From an uncultured Lachnospiraceae bacterium (GTDB lineage Bacteria; Bacillota; Clostridia; Lachnospirales; Lachnospiraceae), in NCBI GenBank assembly GCA_934401915.1, contig CAKRSV010000004.1, forward strand, positions 1 to 64,000: a stretch of 64,000 nt of DNA, written 5' to 3'. The notes under the pieces are model-generated. The model saw only the letters and a program-made list of their open reading frames with translations. It made no database searches and was not told where the DNA came from. Position 1 is the stretch's first letter; every line of letters begins with the position of its first letter. Made by a program: the position numbers and the translations under genes. Of the stretch, positions 52,459-61,292 are shown piece after piece.

Positions 52459-53109
52459 ATGAATTACAGTAATTTAGTTATTTACATTTTTGAATTGATC
52501 GGAACGATTGCCTTTGCTTCTTCCGGGGCAATGGTCGGTATCCGTAAAAATATGGATGTTTTCGGTGTAAATATACTTGGCATCACGACTGCCGTGGGCG
52601 GCGGATGTATACGTGATATCATTCTTGGCATTACACCGCCCCAAATGTTCCAAAACTTTAGTTATGTTGGGGTTTCCATATTTATTTCCTGTATCCTGTT
52701 TTCCGTTTTTTACCTGAATCAGGGATTACTTGCAAGCCGCTTTTTGGAAAGGTACGAGCGTATCATGATATCGCTTGACGCGATTGGGCTTGGTGTCTTT
52801 ACGGTGATGGGAATCCGCACCGCAATAGAGTTATCTTATGAAAACAATATCTTTCTTTTAATTTTTGTCGGTATGGTTACCGGAATTGGAGGAGGGATGC
52901 TGCGGGACATTATGGCAGATATGACGCCGTTTGTTTTTGTCAAGCATGTCTATGCTGTTGCCTCAATTTTGGGCGCTGTCTGTTATATCATTCTGCGAAG
53001 TTATATTCGTGATACGATAGCGGTGTTTATTGGCGCAGCAGTAGTCATTATTATTCGGTTACTCGCCGCGCATTATCATTGGAACCTGCCAAGAATACGT
53101 ACGGATTAA
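52459..53109 (+). CDS. TRIC-type (UPF0126/YicG) cation channel family protein
   Basis: A 216-residue membrane protein with seven predicted helices in two repeats. Each repeat carries the family motif: GTIAFASSGAMVGIRKNMDVFGV...TAVGGGCIRDIILG and LDAIGLGVFTVMGIRTAIE...VGMVTGIGGGMLRDIMAD. Prokaryotic TRIC channels are trimeric monovalent cation channels; the physiological role is little known. It is preceded by its own promoter. The 354 bases after it (53110-53463) hold no gene that I can recognise. Confidence 0.9.
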   Translation: MNYSNLVIYIFELIGTIAFASSGAMVGIRKNMDVFGVNILGITTAVGGGCIRDIILGITPPQMFQNFSYVGVSIFISCILFSVFYLNQGLLASRFLERYERIMISLDAIGLGVFTVMGIRTAIELSYENNIFLLIFVGMVTGIGGGMLRDIMADMTPFVFVKHVYAVASILGAVCYIILRSYIRDTIAVFIGAAVVIIIRLLAAHYHWNLPRIRTD

Positions 53110-53463
53110 ATCCATAATAGTTTTATCGAGGTATAAATCAAACGGAATCATTTGTTTAGAGTATACATTTTGCGACGCCGGTGTATGAAATATGTGAGAA
53201 GATATAATTGTATTACAGACATCAGCGAAACATTTTTTTTATAAAAAAGGGGCTATTTAGACAGCAGTTGGCAGGAGAAGCGGAATTATCATGAAAGGAA
53301 ATGAACGTTGAATTGGAACTGCGAGAAAAAGGCAATAGGGTTTAGCCTTGGTAGGAACTGATACATTTTTTTATAGAAATACATATGTTGCAGATTATAT
53401 AGAATCGGATTAACTGATAAAGATGCAAAGCGATTACTAAGGAAAACAGGTAGAGGGGATGAA

Positions 53464-54462
53464 GTGAGTGTGATTTATATTACAGGAGATACACACGGAG
53501 AATTTGGGCGTTTTTCAAATAGTTATATGAGAAAGCAAAACATGGAACTACGAGACGACGACTATGTAATTATTTGTGGAGATTTTGGACTTTGCTGGGC
53601 AAAAGATGAAACATTTGATTACAACTGTAAGAATTTTGCGGAAAAGAAATACACAACTCTTTGGATTCAGGGAAATCATGAAAATTATGACATGATTGAA
53701 GAATATCCCATTGAAGAATGGCATGGTGGAAAAGTCCGCCACATTGTGAAGGATAAGGTTATCTTATTAGAGCGTGGACAAGTATTTGAAATAGATGGAA
53801 AGACGTTCTTTACTTTTGGCGGAGCTGCTTCACACGATATTCAAGGCGGAATCCTGGATAAAGAAGACATTGATTATGATGACGATCGCCAGAAAGCTAT
53901 CCGAAGTGACCTGCCGTTTCGAATTAAGCATGAATCATGGTGGGAGCAGGAACTTCCGGACGAAGATGAGATGAACGAGGGGAAAAATAATCTGACCAGG
54001 TGTGGATATAAAGTTGATTATGTGCTTACGCATTGCTGCGCAACTTCTATTCAAATGCTTATTAATGAAGAAACGGGAAAATCACATAAGCCGGATGTAT
54101 TAACGGATTACCTTCAGGAAGTAGAGGAGAGATTAGTTTATAAGCACTGGTTTTTTGGACATTACCATAGAGATTTTGATGTCGATGATAAACACACTCT
54201 GCTGTACCATGCAATGATTCCTGTTGATGAATATGATTCTTTGACAAATGCACCGGTTCCGGGACGGCCAAAGTACCGCTGTGAAGATATGGTTAGAATC
54301 AAATGGGATGATATTGAAAAAGTGGGGAAGGTATGTAATGTTGATGCGTTTGGAACGTTTGAGCAAAGCGAAGAGCCATCATATGACATACTGGTCGAGG
54401 AAGATAATTGTTTGTATAAGCATATATGCGAATCCGACATACTTGGAAGACTTTTGGGGTGA
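53464..54462 (+). CDS. Metallophosphoesterase
   Basis: A 332-residue protein of the calcineurin-like phosphoesterase superfamily with every metal motif: GDTHGE (8-13), CGDFGL, GNHEN, a later VLTHCCAT and GHYHRDFD. A C-terminal domain of about 70 residues (CEDMVRIKWDDIEKVGKVCNVD) may be a small regulatory barrel. Substrate unknown; relatives act on nucleotides or phosphoproteins. The start is GTG 53464 after AGAGGGG. It stands alone in the AT-rich block. Confidence 0.9.
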   Translation: MSVIYITGDTHGEFGRFSNSYMRKQNMELRDDDYVIICGDFGLCWAKDETFDYNCKNFAEKKYTTLWIQGNHENYDMIEEYPIEEWHGGKVRHIVKDKVILLERGQVFEIDGKTFFTFGGAASHDIQGGILDKEDIDYDDDRQKAIRSDLPFRIKHESWWEQELPDEDEMNEGKNNLTRCGYKVDYVLTHCCATSIQMLINEETGKSHKPDVLTDYLQEVEERLVYKHWFFGHYHRDFDVDDKHTLLYHAMIPVDEYDSLTNAPVPGRPKYRCEDMVRIKWDDIEKVGKVCNVDAFGTFEQSEEPSYDILVEEDNCLYKHICESDILGRLLG

Positions 54463-54589
54463 TCATGTGAACAGGATGAAAAATATAGTAATTCTTTTAA
54501 AATAATTGAATTTGCAATTTACCGTACGCCTCGGGATGGACAGAATTATGAAATTTTTAAACGTGTATTAGGATTATAATATTTTATAT

Positions 54590-54702
54590 TAGCCATTCTA
54601 CGAACGAAATTTTTCCAACATTTCATGTTTTGAACTTCATCAAGAAACAGGTAAGGCTTTTGGTTGGCACTGGCTATTTTTTCAATTACCGACAAAACAG
54701 TA
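54590..54702 (-). pseudogene. Fragment of an AAA_14/DUF4143-type ATPase gene
   Basis: On the minus strand about 35 codons read LSVIEKIASANQKP and then YLFLDEVQNMKCWKNFVRRM. This is the Walker B region of the AAA_14 (DUF4143-linked) ATPases, where YLFLDEIQN followed by W-x-x-F-V-R-R is standard. Nothing else of the gene remains on either side. A second unrecognised scrap of about 37 codons lies at 54468-54579 on the plus strand. Together they fill the gap between the metallophosphoesterase and the DJ-1 gene. Confidence 0.5.
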
Positions 54703-54736
54703 GTTTACATTAGGCTCTACAGGACACCTAAAACGA

Positions 54737-54815
54737 AAACTCCACAGGAATCCGATATACTTCATCAGATTTCTGTGGGGCTATTTTGCTCATCTGCTTA
54801 CTGCCTGATAGTAAG
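54737..54815. repeat. Diverged copy of the pfp-side terminator repeat (left copy)
   Basis: CCACAGGAATC (54742-54752) pairs with GATTTCTGTGG (54768-54778), followed by GGCTATTTTG, so it can act as a terminator. The whole stretch, including the TTACTG-CTG-AGTAA tail, is an imperfect direct repeat of 56847-56925. The two copies flank the DJ-1/WYL genes. Confidence 0.7.
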
Positions 54816-54858
54816 CTGTTCGCCCTTTAACAGTCTGTCAAAACTTATTGATGAAATA

Positions 54859-55497
54859 TCATTTTTCATTGTCAGATGGTAATGTCTGCATGAGGGCAAA
54901 GAAAGATTCCGCTTTCCCGGTACTAAAATACTCATACCAGAATTCCAGTGTGTCTGCCTGAAAAACACCTAAATGTTCAAGGATTTGTTTTGCCCACAAC
55001 AGAGAGGCAGTAGGATTTGCGGTAATGAGACTATTATCTGCTACGGATGGCTCGTCAACATAGAAATTCTGTCCTTTATAGGCGGGACAAAACATTTCGA
55101 GAAACCCCTGTCCATTACTGGTATGGCGGCGGTTATCCAGCAATCCATAATTAGCAAGTGCAGTGGTAGCCCCGCAAATAGCCCCGACGGTAGCTCCTAC
55201 AGAGAGAAATTCGCCTGCCTTTTTAAGGATTGCCCCATGCCTTGGATCGTTCCATGTATCTGCGCCCGGTAATAGCAGTACGCTTGTTTTACTTACGACG
55301 ATATCATCGGTCAAGCAATCGGGTATGACTGTCAGCCCTCCCATTGTATGGATTGGTTCTTTTGAATAACTCACCGTTTTGAGCGATACACGCTCAGCGT
55401 CCTTTTTGAAAAATCGCCCGGAATGTAGTTCCGAAGTAATGTAACCTAGTTCCCAATCGGCTAAAGTTTCAAGTACATAAACATAGACTGTAAACAT
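54859..55497 (-). CDS. DJ-1/PfpI family (class I glutamine amidotransferase-like) protein
   Basis: A 212-residue protein. VLLLPGADTWNDPRH and VGAICGATTALANYGLLDNRRHTSNGQGFL carry the nucleophile-elbow Cys (in AICGA) and the following His region of the DJ-1/PfpI fold. Members act as deglycases, peptidases or transcription co-factors; function here is unknown. GGAGG precedes the ATG at 55495-55497; earlier Met codons in the frame have no site. It is divergent from the WYL regulator at 55614, which may control it. Confidence 0.88.
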   Translation of the reverse strand: MFTVYVYVLETLADWELGYITSELHSGRFFKKDAERVSLKTVSYSKEPIHTMGGLTVIPDCLTDDIVVSKTSVLLLPGADTWNDPRHGAILKKAGEFLSVGATVGAICGATTALANYGLLDNRRHTSNGQGFLEMFCPAYKGQNFYVDEPSVADNSLITANPTASLLWAKQILEHLGVFQADTLEFWYEYFSTGKAESFFALMQTLPSDNEK

Positions 55498-55613
55498 AAT
55501 TTTCCTCCGTTTTCGTTGCTTCATTGATTTGTTTGCTTCGTTATTGTATCATGTGATTGTTGACAACATTATGGCAATAATTCGAAATGAATAATTTTGT
55601 AAGGCGGATCAGG

Positions 55614-56546
55614 ATGAAAATTGACAGACTTGTTAGCATTATCATGGTGCTTCTTGATAAAAAGCGGATAGGGGCGCAGGAATTGGCGGATATGTTTGAA
55701 GTATCTCCACGCACGATTTACCGGGATATAGATACCATCAACATGGCAGGGATTCCTGTTCGTTCGATATCGGGAGTGGGCGGCGGTTTTGAAATTATGC
55801 AAAATTACAAAATGGATAAAAGCGTTTTTTCAACGGCTGATCTTTCCGCTATCCTGATGGGGCTTTCAAGTCTTTCTGAAATGATACGGGGAAATGAACT
55901 GATAAACGCCCTCGCAAAAGTCAAAAGTTTTATCCCTGCTGATAAGGCGCATGACATAGAATTAAAAACAAATCAAATATGTATTGATCTAAGCACTTGG
56001 ATTGGCAACCAGAATACACAGGCATACTTAGATATTATCAAAACAGCGTTGCAGGATTGCAGACTGGTCTCCTTTGAATACATAGCGCATCACGGGAAGA
56101 AAACGAGGCGGACAGTTGAGCCGTACCAACTTGTCTTAAAAAGCGGTCATTGGTATTTTCAGGGATATTGTCGTATGCGCAATGATTTTCGTTTGTTTAG
56201 ATTATCCCGCATATCAAATTTACAGATGGAAAAGGGAAATTTTATCCCACGGGATTTTCAGAAACCAATTTTAGACTTTGAGGAAACGCTGCAATCTATG
56301 CAGACGCCTATAAAAATTCGTATTCATAGGTTGATCATGGACAGAGTTCTGGATTATTGCTCGTATGAACATTTTGCTTCCGATGGCGGCGACTACTACA
56401 TTGTGGATTTCCCATTTATAGAAAATGAGTATTACTACGATATTCTTCTCGGTTTTGGCGATAAATGCGAGTGCTTGGAGCCGTTAAAGATTCGTGACGA
56501 AATGAAGCGCAGAATACAGGGTATAGCTGCCATATATGAAGAATAG
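55614..56546 (+). CDS. HTH/WYL-domain transcriptional regulator
   Basis: A 310-residue protein. The N-terminal winged helix (RLVSIIMVLLDKKRIGAQELADMFEVSPRTIYRDIDTINMAGIPV) is of the DeoR/YafY type. The middle and end form the WYL domain (RLVSFEYIAHHGKKTRRTVEPYQLVLKSGHWYFQGYCR) and the WCX extension. WYL domains bind ligands such as nucleic acids or small molecules; YafY-type regulators often control divergent genes, here the DJ-1 gene. ATG 55614 is favoured over ATG 55587 by the AGG just upstream and by the family start MKIDRL. Confidence 0.88.
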   Translation: MKIDRLVSIIMVLLDKKRIGAQELADMFEVSPRTIYRDIDTINMAGIPVRSISGVGGGFEIMQNYKMDKSVFSTADLSAILMGLSSLSEMIRGNELINALAKVKSFIPADKAHDIELKTNQICIDLSTWIGNQNTQAYLDIIKTALQDCRLVSFEYIAHHGKKTRRTVEPYQLVLKSGHWYFQGYCRMRNDFRLFRLSRISNLQMEKGNFIPRDFQKPILDFEETLQSMQTPIKIRIHRLIMDRVLDYCSYEHFASDGGDYYIVDFPFIENEYYYDILLGFGDKCECLEPLKIRDEMKRRIQGIAAIYEE

Positions 56547-56549
56547 AAT

Positions 56550-56825
56550 ATGCTTAGTCCTCTGCGAGATAAAGATTGGGATTTCACCAATGCAGATAAA
56601 ATAACTTTCTCTTGTGCTCTATTAAGGTCAGATGATAATATAGACAGCAGGTGTAGGTTTCATGCCGGGAACAGTATTCCCTCAAAATTTCATACACTGA
56701 TTTCGAATGCCGTACAAGGTTATACAGACGGAGAAGAGATGGATATAGACAGCAGAGAAGGGCAGGAATTTGCTGATTACATGATACAGCTGATAAAAGG
56801 TATGGCTTCAAAGACTGGTAATTGA
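56550..56825 (+). CDS. Short ORF, probably a remnant
   Basis: A 91-residue frame starting 3 bases after the WYL gene. The second half (GEEMDIDSREGQEFADYM then IQLIKGMAS) has the look of a protein C-terminal helix. The first half is low in structure and lacks similarity to anything I know. It has no ribosome site of its own. It may be the tail of a lost gene joined to WYL downstream sequence, or it could be translated by coupling. Confidence 0.35.
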   Translation: MLSPLRDKDWDFTNADKITFSCALLRSDDNIDSRCRFHAGNSIPSKFHTLISNAVQGYTDGEEMDIDSREGQEFADYMIQLIKGMASKTGN

Positions 56826-56846
56826 TACAGGTCATTTGCATACAGA

Positions 56847-56925
56847 TAAACCCCACAGGAATCCAATGAAATACCGGATTCCTGTGGGGCTATTTTGTTT
56901 CTGTGTTACTGTCTGGCAGTAAAGA
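56847..56925. terminator. Strong bidirectional terminator after pfp (right repeat copy)
   Basis: CCCCACAGGAATCC (56851-56864) pairs perfectly with GGATTCCTGTGGGG (56876-56889), followed by CTATTTTG. It serves the pfp gene (minus strand) and transcription from the WYL side. It is the better-conserved copy of the repeat at 54737-54815. Confidence 0.82.
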
Positions 56926-56930
56926 CCATC

Positions 56931-58592
56931 TTATTTAGCCTGCTCAAGAGCAAGAGTTACGGTTGTGATATCGCAAACCTCAGTCGGTCCGTAGTACTGG
57001 ATAGCACCAGGATACTTGAAGCAGGTCTCCTCAGACCACTCTTTACGATGAGCCTCGAAGTACTTGAACGGTGCACCGTCAAGCTCAACAAGTGCTTTTC
57101 TGATAACCGGCTTATCCTCGCCATGTCTTCTTTCGATGTTCATCATTTTGGTGATTGGCATACCGCCTGCAACCCACTCGCTTGCGGGAGCGGAAAGGTT
57201 GGAAACCTTGGATAAGTAGCCATTGTAACCATACTGGATGAGCATGAATGCGTTGTAGCCTAAGGAATAGCAGTAGTCGGAGTCAAAGTTTGAAGGGAAA
57301 GCACATCTTCCTTCATAACCTAAGAAGTGATGAAGGGGACTGAACTTACCGTTATAGGTTCCGGCTGCTTTTCTTGCTGCTAATTTATCTTTTACAAGAG
57401 CGGAGAATAACTTCTCAGATTCGATCAGGGAAACCTGAACGTTTCCGTGAGGATCTCTCTCAAGGAATAACTGCTGCTGGATAGCCTGAGGAAGGATTGC
57501 AAATACTTCCATGGATTCCTTGGTTAAGCCTTTCTCGATGAAAGCATACTTTTCTTCCCATGTAGGAAGTGCATTGAAGGCATCAGCCTTGCTTCCTGCA
57601 AGGAGCTCGTTGATCTCCTGGATCAGTACGGAGAATTCAGGTACGAATTCAACAACGCCCTCAGGGATGATAGCAACACCGAAGTTCATGCCTTTGGCAG
57701 CTCTTGCAGCTACAGAATCAGCGATGTAGTCAGCGATTGCGGAAAGGGACATCTTCTTAGCAGCAACTTCTTCGGAGATCAGGCAGATATTCGGCTGTGT
57801 CTCAAGAGCACACTCTAAGGCAACGTGGGAAGCGGAACGTCCCATAACCTTAACGAAATGCCAGTACTTCTTAGCGGAGTTTGCATCTCTTTCGATGTTA
57901 CCGATGATCTCGCTGTAGGTCTTGGTTGCAGTATCGAAACCGAAGGAACATTCGATGTCTTCGTTCTTTAAGTCGCCGTCGATGGTCTTCGGGCATCCGA
58001 TTACCTGAACGCCGGTGTTGTGTGCTGCAAAGTACTCTGCAAGAACAGCAGCGTTGGTGTTGGAATCGTCACCACCGATGATAACGATAGCAGTGATACC
58101 ATGCTTCTTACATACATCAGCAGCGATTGCGAACTGCTCATTGGTCTCCAGTTTGGTTCTGCCGGATCCGATGATATCGAAACCACCTGTATTTCTGAAC
58201 TGATTGATATATTCGTCAGTCATGATGATGTAATCATCTTCGATCAGTCCGCTCGGACCGCCCTTGAATCCATAAAGCTCGTTCTCTTTGTTGGTTGCCT
58301 TTAATGCGTCATATAAACCACAGACAACATTGTGTCCGCCAGGAGCCTGTCCGCCGGAAAGGATAACACCAACAACCTGCTTCTTCATTTCAGAAGTGTT
58401 CTGACCTTTTTCAAAGGTGATTTCCTTCTTGCCGTAAGTATTGGGGAAAAGAGCCTTGATCTTATCCTGATCAGCAACGCTCTGTGTTTCCTCGCCTTCC
58501 TTTACGCAGATATCTGCGATTCCGTGTCTGAGCATGCCCGGAAGTTTGGGAGCATACTCATATCTGGCTTTCTGTAATGGTGAAATGCTCAT
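56931..58592 (-). CDS. pfp: Diphosphate-dependent fructose-6-phosphate 1-phosphotransferase
   Basis: A 553-residue protein of the long (plant beta-subunit-like) PPi-PFK class. [19 protein letters not shown] starts the fold. [14 protein letters not shown] has the second Asp and PKTIDGDL the Lys that mark PPi rather than ATP use. [15 protein letters not shown] and [13 protein letters not shown] follow. It catalyses reversible phosphorylation of fructose-6-phosphate with pyrophosphate in glycolysis. The start is the ATG at 58590-58592 behind GGAGAGA; upstream Met codons lack a site. It has its own promoter (58679-58707). Confidence 0.95.
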   Translation of the reverse strand: MSISPLQKARYEYAPKLPGMLRHGIADICVKEGEETQSVADQDKIKALFPNTYGKKEITFEKGQNTSEMKKQVVGVILSGGQAPGGHNVVCGLYDALKATNKENELYGFKGGPSGLIEDDYIIMTDEYINQFRNTGGFDIIGSGRTKLETNEQFAIAADVCKKHGITAIVIIGGDDSNTNAAVLAEYFAAHNTGVQVIGCPKTIDGDLKNEDIECSFGFDTATKTYSEIIGNIERDANSAKKYWHFVKVMGRSASHVALECALETQPNICLISEEVAAKKMSLSAIADYIADSVAARAAKGMNFGVAIIPEGVVEFVPEFSVLIQEINELLAGSKADAFNALPTWEEKYAFIEKGLTKESMEVFAILPQAIQQQLFLERDPHGNVQVSLIESEKLFSALVKDKLAARKAAGTYNGKFSPLHHFLGYEGRCAFPSNFDSDYCYSLGYNAFMLIQYGYNGYLSKVSNLSAPASEWVAGGMPITKMMNIERRHGEDKPVIRKALVELDGAPFKYFEAHRKEWSEETCFKYPGAIQYYGPTEVCDITTVTLALEQAK

Positions 58593-58678
58593 GTTTTGTC
58601 TCTCCTTCATTTTTTTGTAACTATTTGACACGATATCATTGAATCGTCCATAGTTTCTTCTTTATTGCATACAGCTTA

Positions 58679-58707
58679 ATTCTAATATATTTTAGGAATA
58701 AAGTAAA
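58679..58707 (-). promoter_or_regulatory. Promoter of pfp
   Basis: On the minus strand TTTACT (58702-58707) and TAGAAT (58679-58684) have a 17-base spacer, giving a leader of about 80 bases. The remainder of the gap 58593-59005 holds a 25-codon ORF at 58938-59015 with a GGGAGG site (MKINESTDIAYSGIRQ...). It overlaps the next gene start and may be a leader or remnant. Confidence 0.65.
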
Positions 58708-59005
58708 CCGTTGAGTGGAAAATATCGGATGATCGGATGAAAAAACAGCTTTTTGAAAATGTGTTTTTTGTTACAGAAAAAGGGCGAGTTGTTACATCCG
58801 GCTGAAACCGGAGAGGAAAGGCGACGATATAAAGATCAGAAAGAGCCTGACGTCAACGTCCCAGGTAACAGGATTTGACAGCAAGGCGTAAAAATGTGCC
58901 GGATGGAGACTTTTCGGTGCAGGGAGGAATGACAGACATGAAAATAAATGAATCGACAGACATTGCCTATTCTGGAATCAGGCAAAACAGCGGAAGGGAG
59001 ATAAA

Positions 59006-59893
59006 ATGGGTATAGGAACAGTCGGTTATAATATGGATGCCTATCATACCGGTTACGACCGGAATCATGCGGCGGATTCCTCTTCAAAGGATAAGAAGGG
59101 CAGCAGGGATCTGTTTCAGAAGGCAGTTCAGAAATTCTGTGACGACAATCAGATAACGGCGAAGGAATTAAAAGAGGAAAAAAACTGGCGTGAAATGTCC
59201 GATGAAGAGTGGGATGATATGCTTGAGGGTTTGGACGAGTATATCGACGCATTTAAGGAGCGTCTCAGGCAGATAAAAGAGATGCAGGACGAGGCTGCCC
59301 GAAAAGCAGCTCTGGAAGCGGACTCGGATATGAGGACAACGGCGGCTTCCTCAGCGGCGCTTAAAGTAGCGGCAAACGGATTGGGCGGCGCATCAAAAAG
59401 CGAGGCAGAAACCTCGGCACAGGAAGATGAGAAACATGATAAGAACTGGACAAAGAATCTGACGACGGATGACCAGACGGTACTTCGCACGGCGCAGGAA
59501 GCCCAGAAGATGGAAAAAATGGCTATGAGCAAATTTCAGGAGGTGCAGTTGACCGACAGCACATCGGTAGGAATTTCCCGGACAGAAGCCGTTTCGGAAT
59601 GTGCCTCAGTAAAGGAAGAGGAAGAAAAAGAAAAGGTCTGGACGGTCACGGCATTTACCGAAGACGGGATCATCAGCAGAACATGTAAGAATGGAAAGGT
59701 AATAGATGGCTGGGAACTGAAATATAAAAATCCCGGAGATTATGAGAAAGTCAAACAGCTTCTTTCCGCTTTTCAGGACGACGAGAATTTAGTGTTTGCC
59801 GGAGATAAGACATTTTGGGAGGAATTTTTGGCAGATCGTACCTCAATGAATGATCTTATCAGGAAAGATGACGGCTGGTATTGGCAAATTTAA
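59006..59893 (+). CDS. Hypothetical charged protein
   Basis: A 295-residue cytosolic protein starting MGIGTVGYNMDAYHTGYD. It has an acidic helical region (residues 40-115, EMSDEEWDDMLEGLDEYIDAFKERLRQIKEM), a spacer rich in Ala, Ser and Glu, and a C-terminal domain ending in DDGWYWQI. No family is recognised. It shares with the proteins at 14387 and 18268 an Asn/Tyr-containing start, lack of export signals and charged helices. GGAAGGGAG precedes ATG 59006. Confidence 0.72.
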   Translation: MGIGTVGYNMDAYHTGYDRNHAADSSSKDKKGSRDLFQKAVQKFCDDNQITAKELKEEKNWREMSDEEWDDMLEGLDEYIDAFKERLRQIKEMQDEAARKAALEADSDMRTTAASSAALKVAANGLGGASKSEAETSAQEDEKHDKNWTKNLTTDDQTVLRTAQEAQKMEKMAMSKFQEVQLTDSTSVGISRTEAVSECASVKEEEEKEKVWTVTAFTEDGIISRTCKNGKVIDGWELKYKNPGDYEKVKQLLSAFQDDENLVFAGDKTFWEEFLADRTSMNDLIRKDDGWYWQI

Positions 59894-60093
59894 AAGCATG
59901 ATCGGAGCATCTGGAAAAAGGCTTCGATATAGTATCCGGAATGATCCTTATATATCTTACTTTCTGCGAGCACTTCATTATGATAGGTATAGGAAAAAGC
60001 GCGCCATTGGTCATTGATGACTAGATCGACAGAATCATTTTCCATAGCATGATACAATTCTTCAGCGCTTCCAACCATAATTTTTATAGCGAG
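59890..60093 (-). pseudogene. Remnant of a LysR-type regulator (effector-binding domain)
   Basis: On the minus strand KIMVGSAEELYHAMENDSVD then LVINDQWRAFS match the part of LysR substrate-binding domains where an EELYELLKSGKIDLVLNDQRRAFS-like segment is normal. The HTH and the rest of the domain are absent. The frame upstream of 60093 is the antisense of a dehydrogenase scrap. LysR genes are often divergent from the SDR gene they control, and the SDR piece next door fits that. Confidence 0.6.
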
Positions 60094-60110
60094 GCAATTT
60101 TTATAAAAAT

Positions 60111-60239
60111 ATGTTTGCAAAATGCCCGGCAGGCAGACCCGGAACCGCAGACGAGGTGGCAAATGTGGCGGAGCTTCTCATGAGCGGCAAAGGGGCGTTT
60201 ATTACGGGCTCTACCTTCCTGATTGATGGAGGCGTATTA
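60111..60239 (+). pseudogene. 3' fragment of a short-chain dehydrogenase gene
   Basis: GRPGTADEVANVAELLMSGK then GAFITGSTFLIDGG is the unmistakable C-terminal end of the SDR family (after the catalytic Tyr-Lys). All of the Rossmann fold before it is missing. The frame runs on into a terminator. With the LysR remnant it shows that a deletion removed the facing halves of a divergent LysR-SDR pair. Confidence 0.75.
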
Positions 60240-60244
60240 TTATG

Positions 60245-60277
60245 GCCCACTGAAACCATAGGTGGGCTTTGGCTTTT
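60245..60277 (+). terminator. Terminator of the former SDR gene
   Basis: GCCCAC (60245-60250) pairs with GTGGGC (60262-60267), followed by TTTGGCTTTT. Confidence 0.65.
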
Positions 60278-60330
60278 CGGTTTATTTTCATTGGAAAGAA
60301 GCACTTGAAAAAAATGATTCGATGTATTAT

Positions 60331-60354
60331 TATAATAGCTAACGAACGGTAGCT
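60331..60354 (+). promoter_or_regulatory. -10 box and operator-like site before the full-length TetR gene
   Basis: A perfect TATAAT (60331-60336) is followed at once by AGCTAACGAACGGTAGCT (60337-60354), a short palindrome matching the site before the paralogous TetR gene at 50372. Confidence 0.55.
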
Positions 60355-60392
60355 GTCTGGATGGAAATGGTTGCGGAAAAGGGAGGGATATC

Positions 60393-60998
60393 ATGAGATC
60401 AAATCGAAAAGAGGAGATCGTGCTCGCCACATTGGAGCTTGCAGCGCAGAAAGGGCTTGCCAATGTTTCCATGAGCATGATCGCCGATAAAATTGGCATA
60501 AAAAAGCCGTCGCTGTACAAGCATTTTGAATCAAAAGAAGAAATTGTAGAGACGATGTATCAGGTTCTCCGGGAACAGGCGAAGGAGAAAGCGAAGATCA
60601 AGCCAGTTGACTACAGTACCCATTTTGCAGATAAAACGGCATATGAAGTATTGCAGGCAGTCGTGCAGGGATATATTCAGATGAACAGCCAGGAGCGGAT
60701 GCTGAATTTCTATAAGATCATTTATTCGGAAAGAAGCAGGGAGCCTATGGCGGCAAAGATCGTTGCGGAAGAGACAAGGAAGATGATCCAGGCGGCAAAG
60801 CAACTGTTCGAGGCGATGGAAGAACAGAAGATGCTTCATTTTGAGAAGGTAGATATGAGCGCGGTCAGCTTTGCAATGACAATACACGGAATGATGGATT
60901 TTGAGCTGGATCGAAAATCTGGCGGGTGCCAGGAGGATGAGGCGGAGAAAAATCTTCTGGAGGATTATTTAAAGTGGTTTTGTGAGGAAAATATTTAG
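60393..60998 (+). CDS. TetR-family regulator (full-length paralog)
   Basis: A 201-residue protein. The HTH (RKEEIVLATLELAAQKGLANVSMSMIADKIGIKKPSLYKHFESKEEIVETMY) is nearly the same as in the protein encoded at 50434. It keeps the complete ligand domain, including IQMNSQERMLNFYKIIYSE. Both end with a K-W-F-C-E-E-N motif. It likely represses its own promoter and that of the ABC gene at 61293, whose upstream region carries the shared GTTACC/GGTAAC arms. Confidence 0.92.
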   Translation: MRSNRKEEIVLATLELAAQKGLANVSMSMIADKIGIKKPSLYKHFESKEEIVETMYQVLREQAKEKAKIKPVDYSTHFADKTAYEVLQAVVQGYIQMNSQERMLNFYKIIYSERSREPMAAKIVAEETRKMIQAAKQLFEAMEEQKMLHFEKVDMSAVSFAMTIHGMMDFELDRKSGGCQEDEAEKNLLEDYLKWFCEENI

Positions 60999-61082
60999 TG
61001 TTTTTGCAGCAACAGGATTTAACGCGGTACTGGGGATTCATCTATGTGGAATGGATCTGCGAGATCAGGATCCGAAAAAGTG

Positions 61083-61131
61083 TTGACAAGTTACCAATCG
61101 GTTACTATAATAAGGGTGATCGATTGGTAAC
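61083..61131 (+). promoter_or_regulatory. TetR-controlled promoter of the ABC ATPase gene
   Basis: TTGACA (61083-61088), 17-base spacer, TATAAT (61106-61111): a near-consensus promoter. GTTACCAATCGGTTAC fills the spacer and GATTGGTAAC (61122-61131) lies just past the -10 box, forming an inverted pair around it. This closely matches 50913-50961. Confidence 0.75.
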
Positions 61132-61160
61132 ATGATAAATCACGGGTTAGGGAAAATGCC

Positions 61161-61209
61161 AGACGCATAAGACGCAGAGCAGAATGGAAGGCTGCTCATG
61201 CGTCTTTTT
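61161..61209 (+). terminator. Terminator or attenuator in the ABC gene leader
   Basis: AGACGCAT (61161-61168) with GAGCAG inside pairs with CTGCTC and ATGCGTCT (61198-61205), followed by TTTTT. It stands about 50 bases after the TetR-controlled promoter and 85 before the ABC gene. A 12-codon ORF (61132-61170) ends inside the first arm, as in attenuators, but it has no ribosome site. Confidence 0.65.
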
Positions 61210-61292
61210 GTAATGGCACAACTGACGACCGTTGATCAGAGCGGCTCCCGCCCGGTGATGGCGATCCGCAGTTAGACTGGAGGCACTATGGA

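Noticed and set aside
53110..53463. Possible small gene between the TRIC channel and the metallophosphoesterase
   Set aside because: No frame with a ribosome site or recognisable sequence; left as non-coding.
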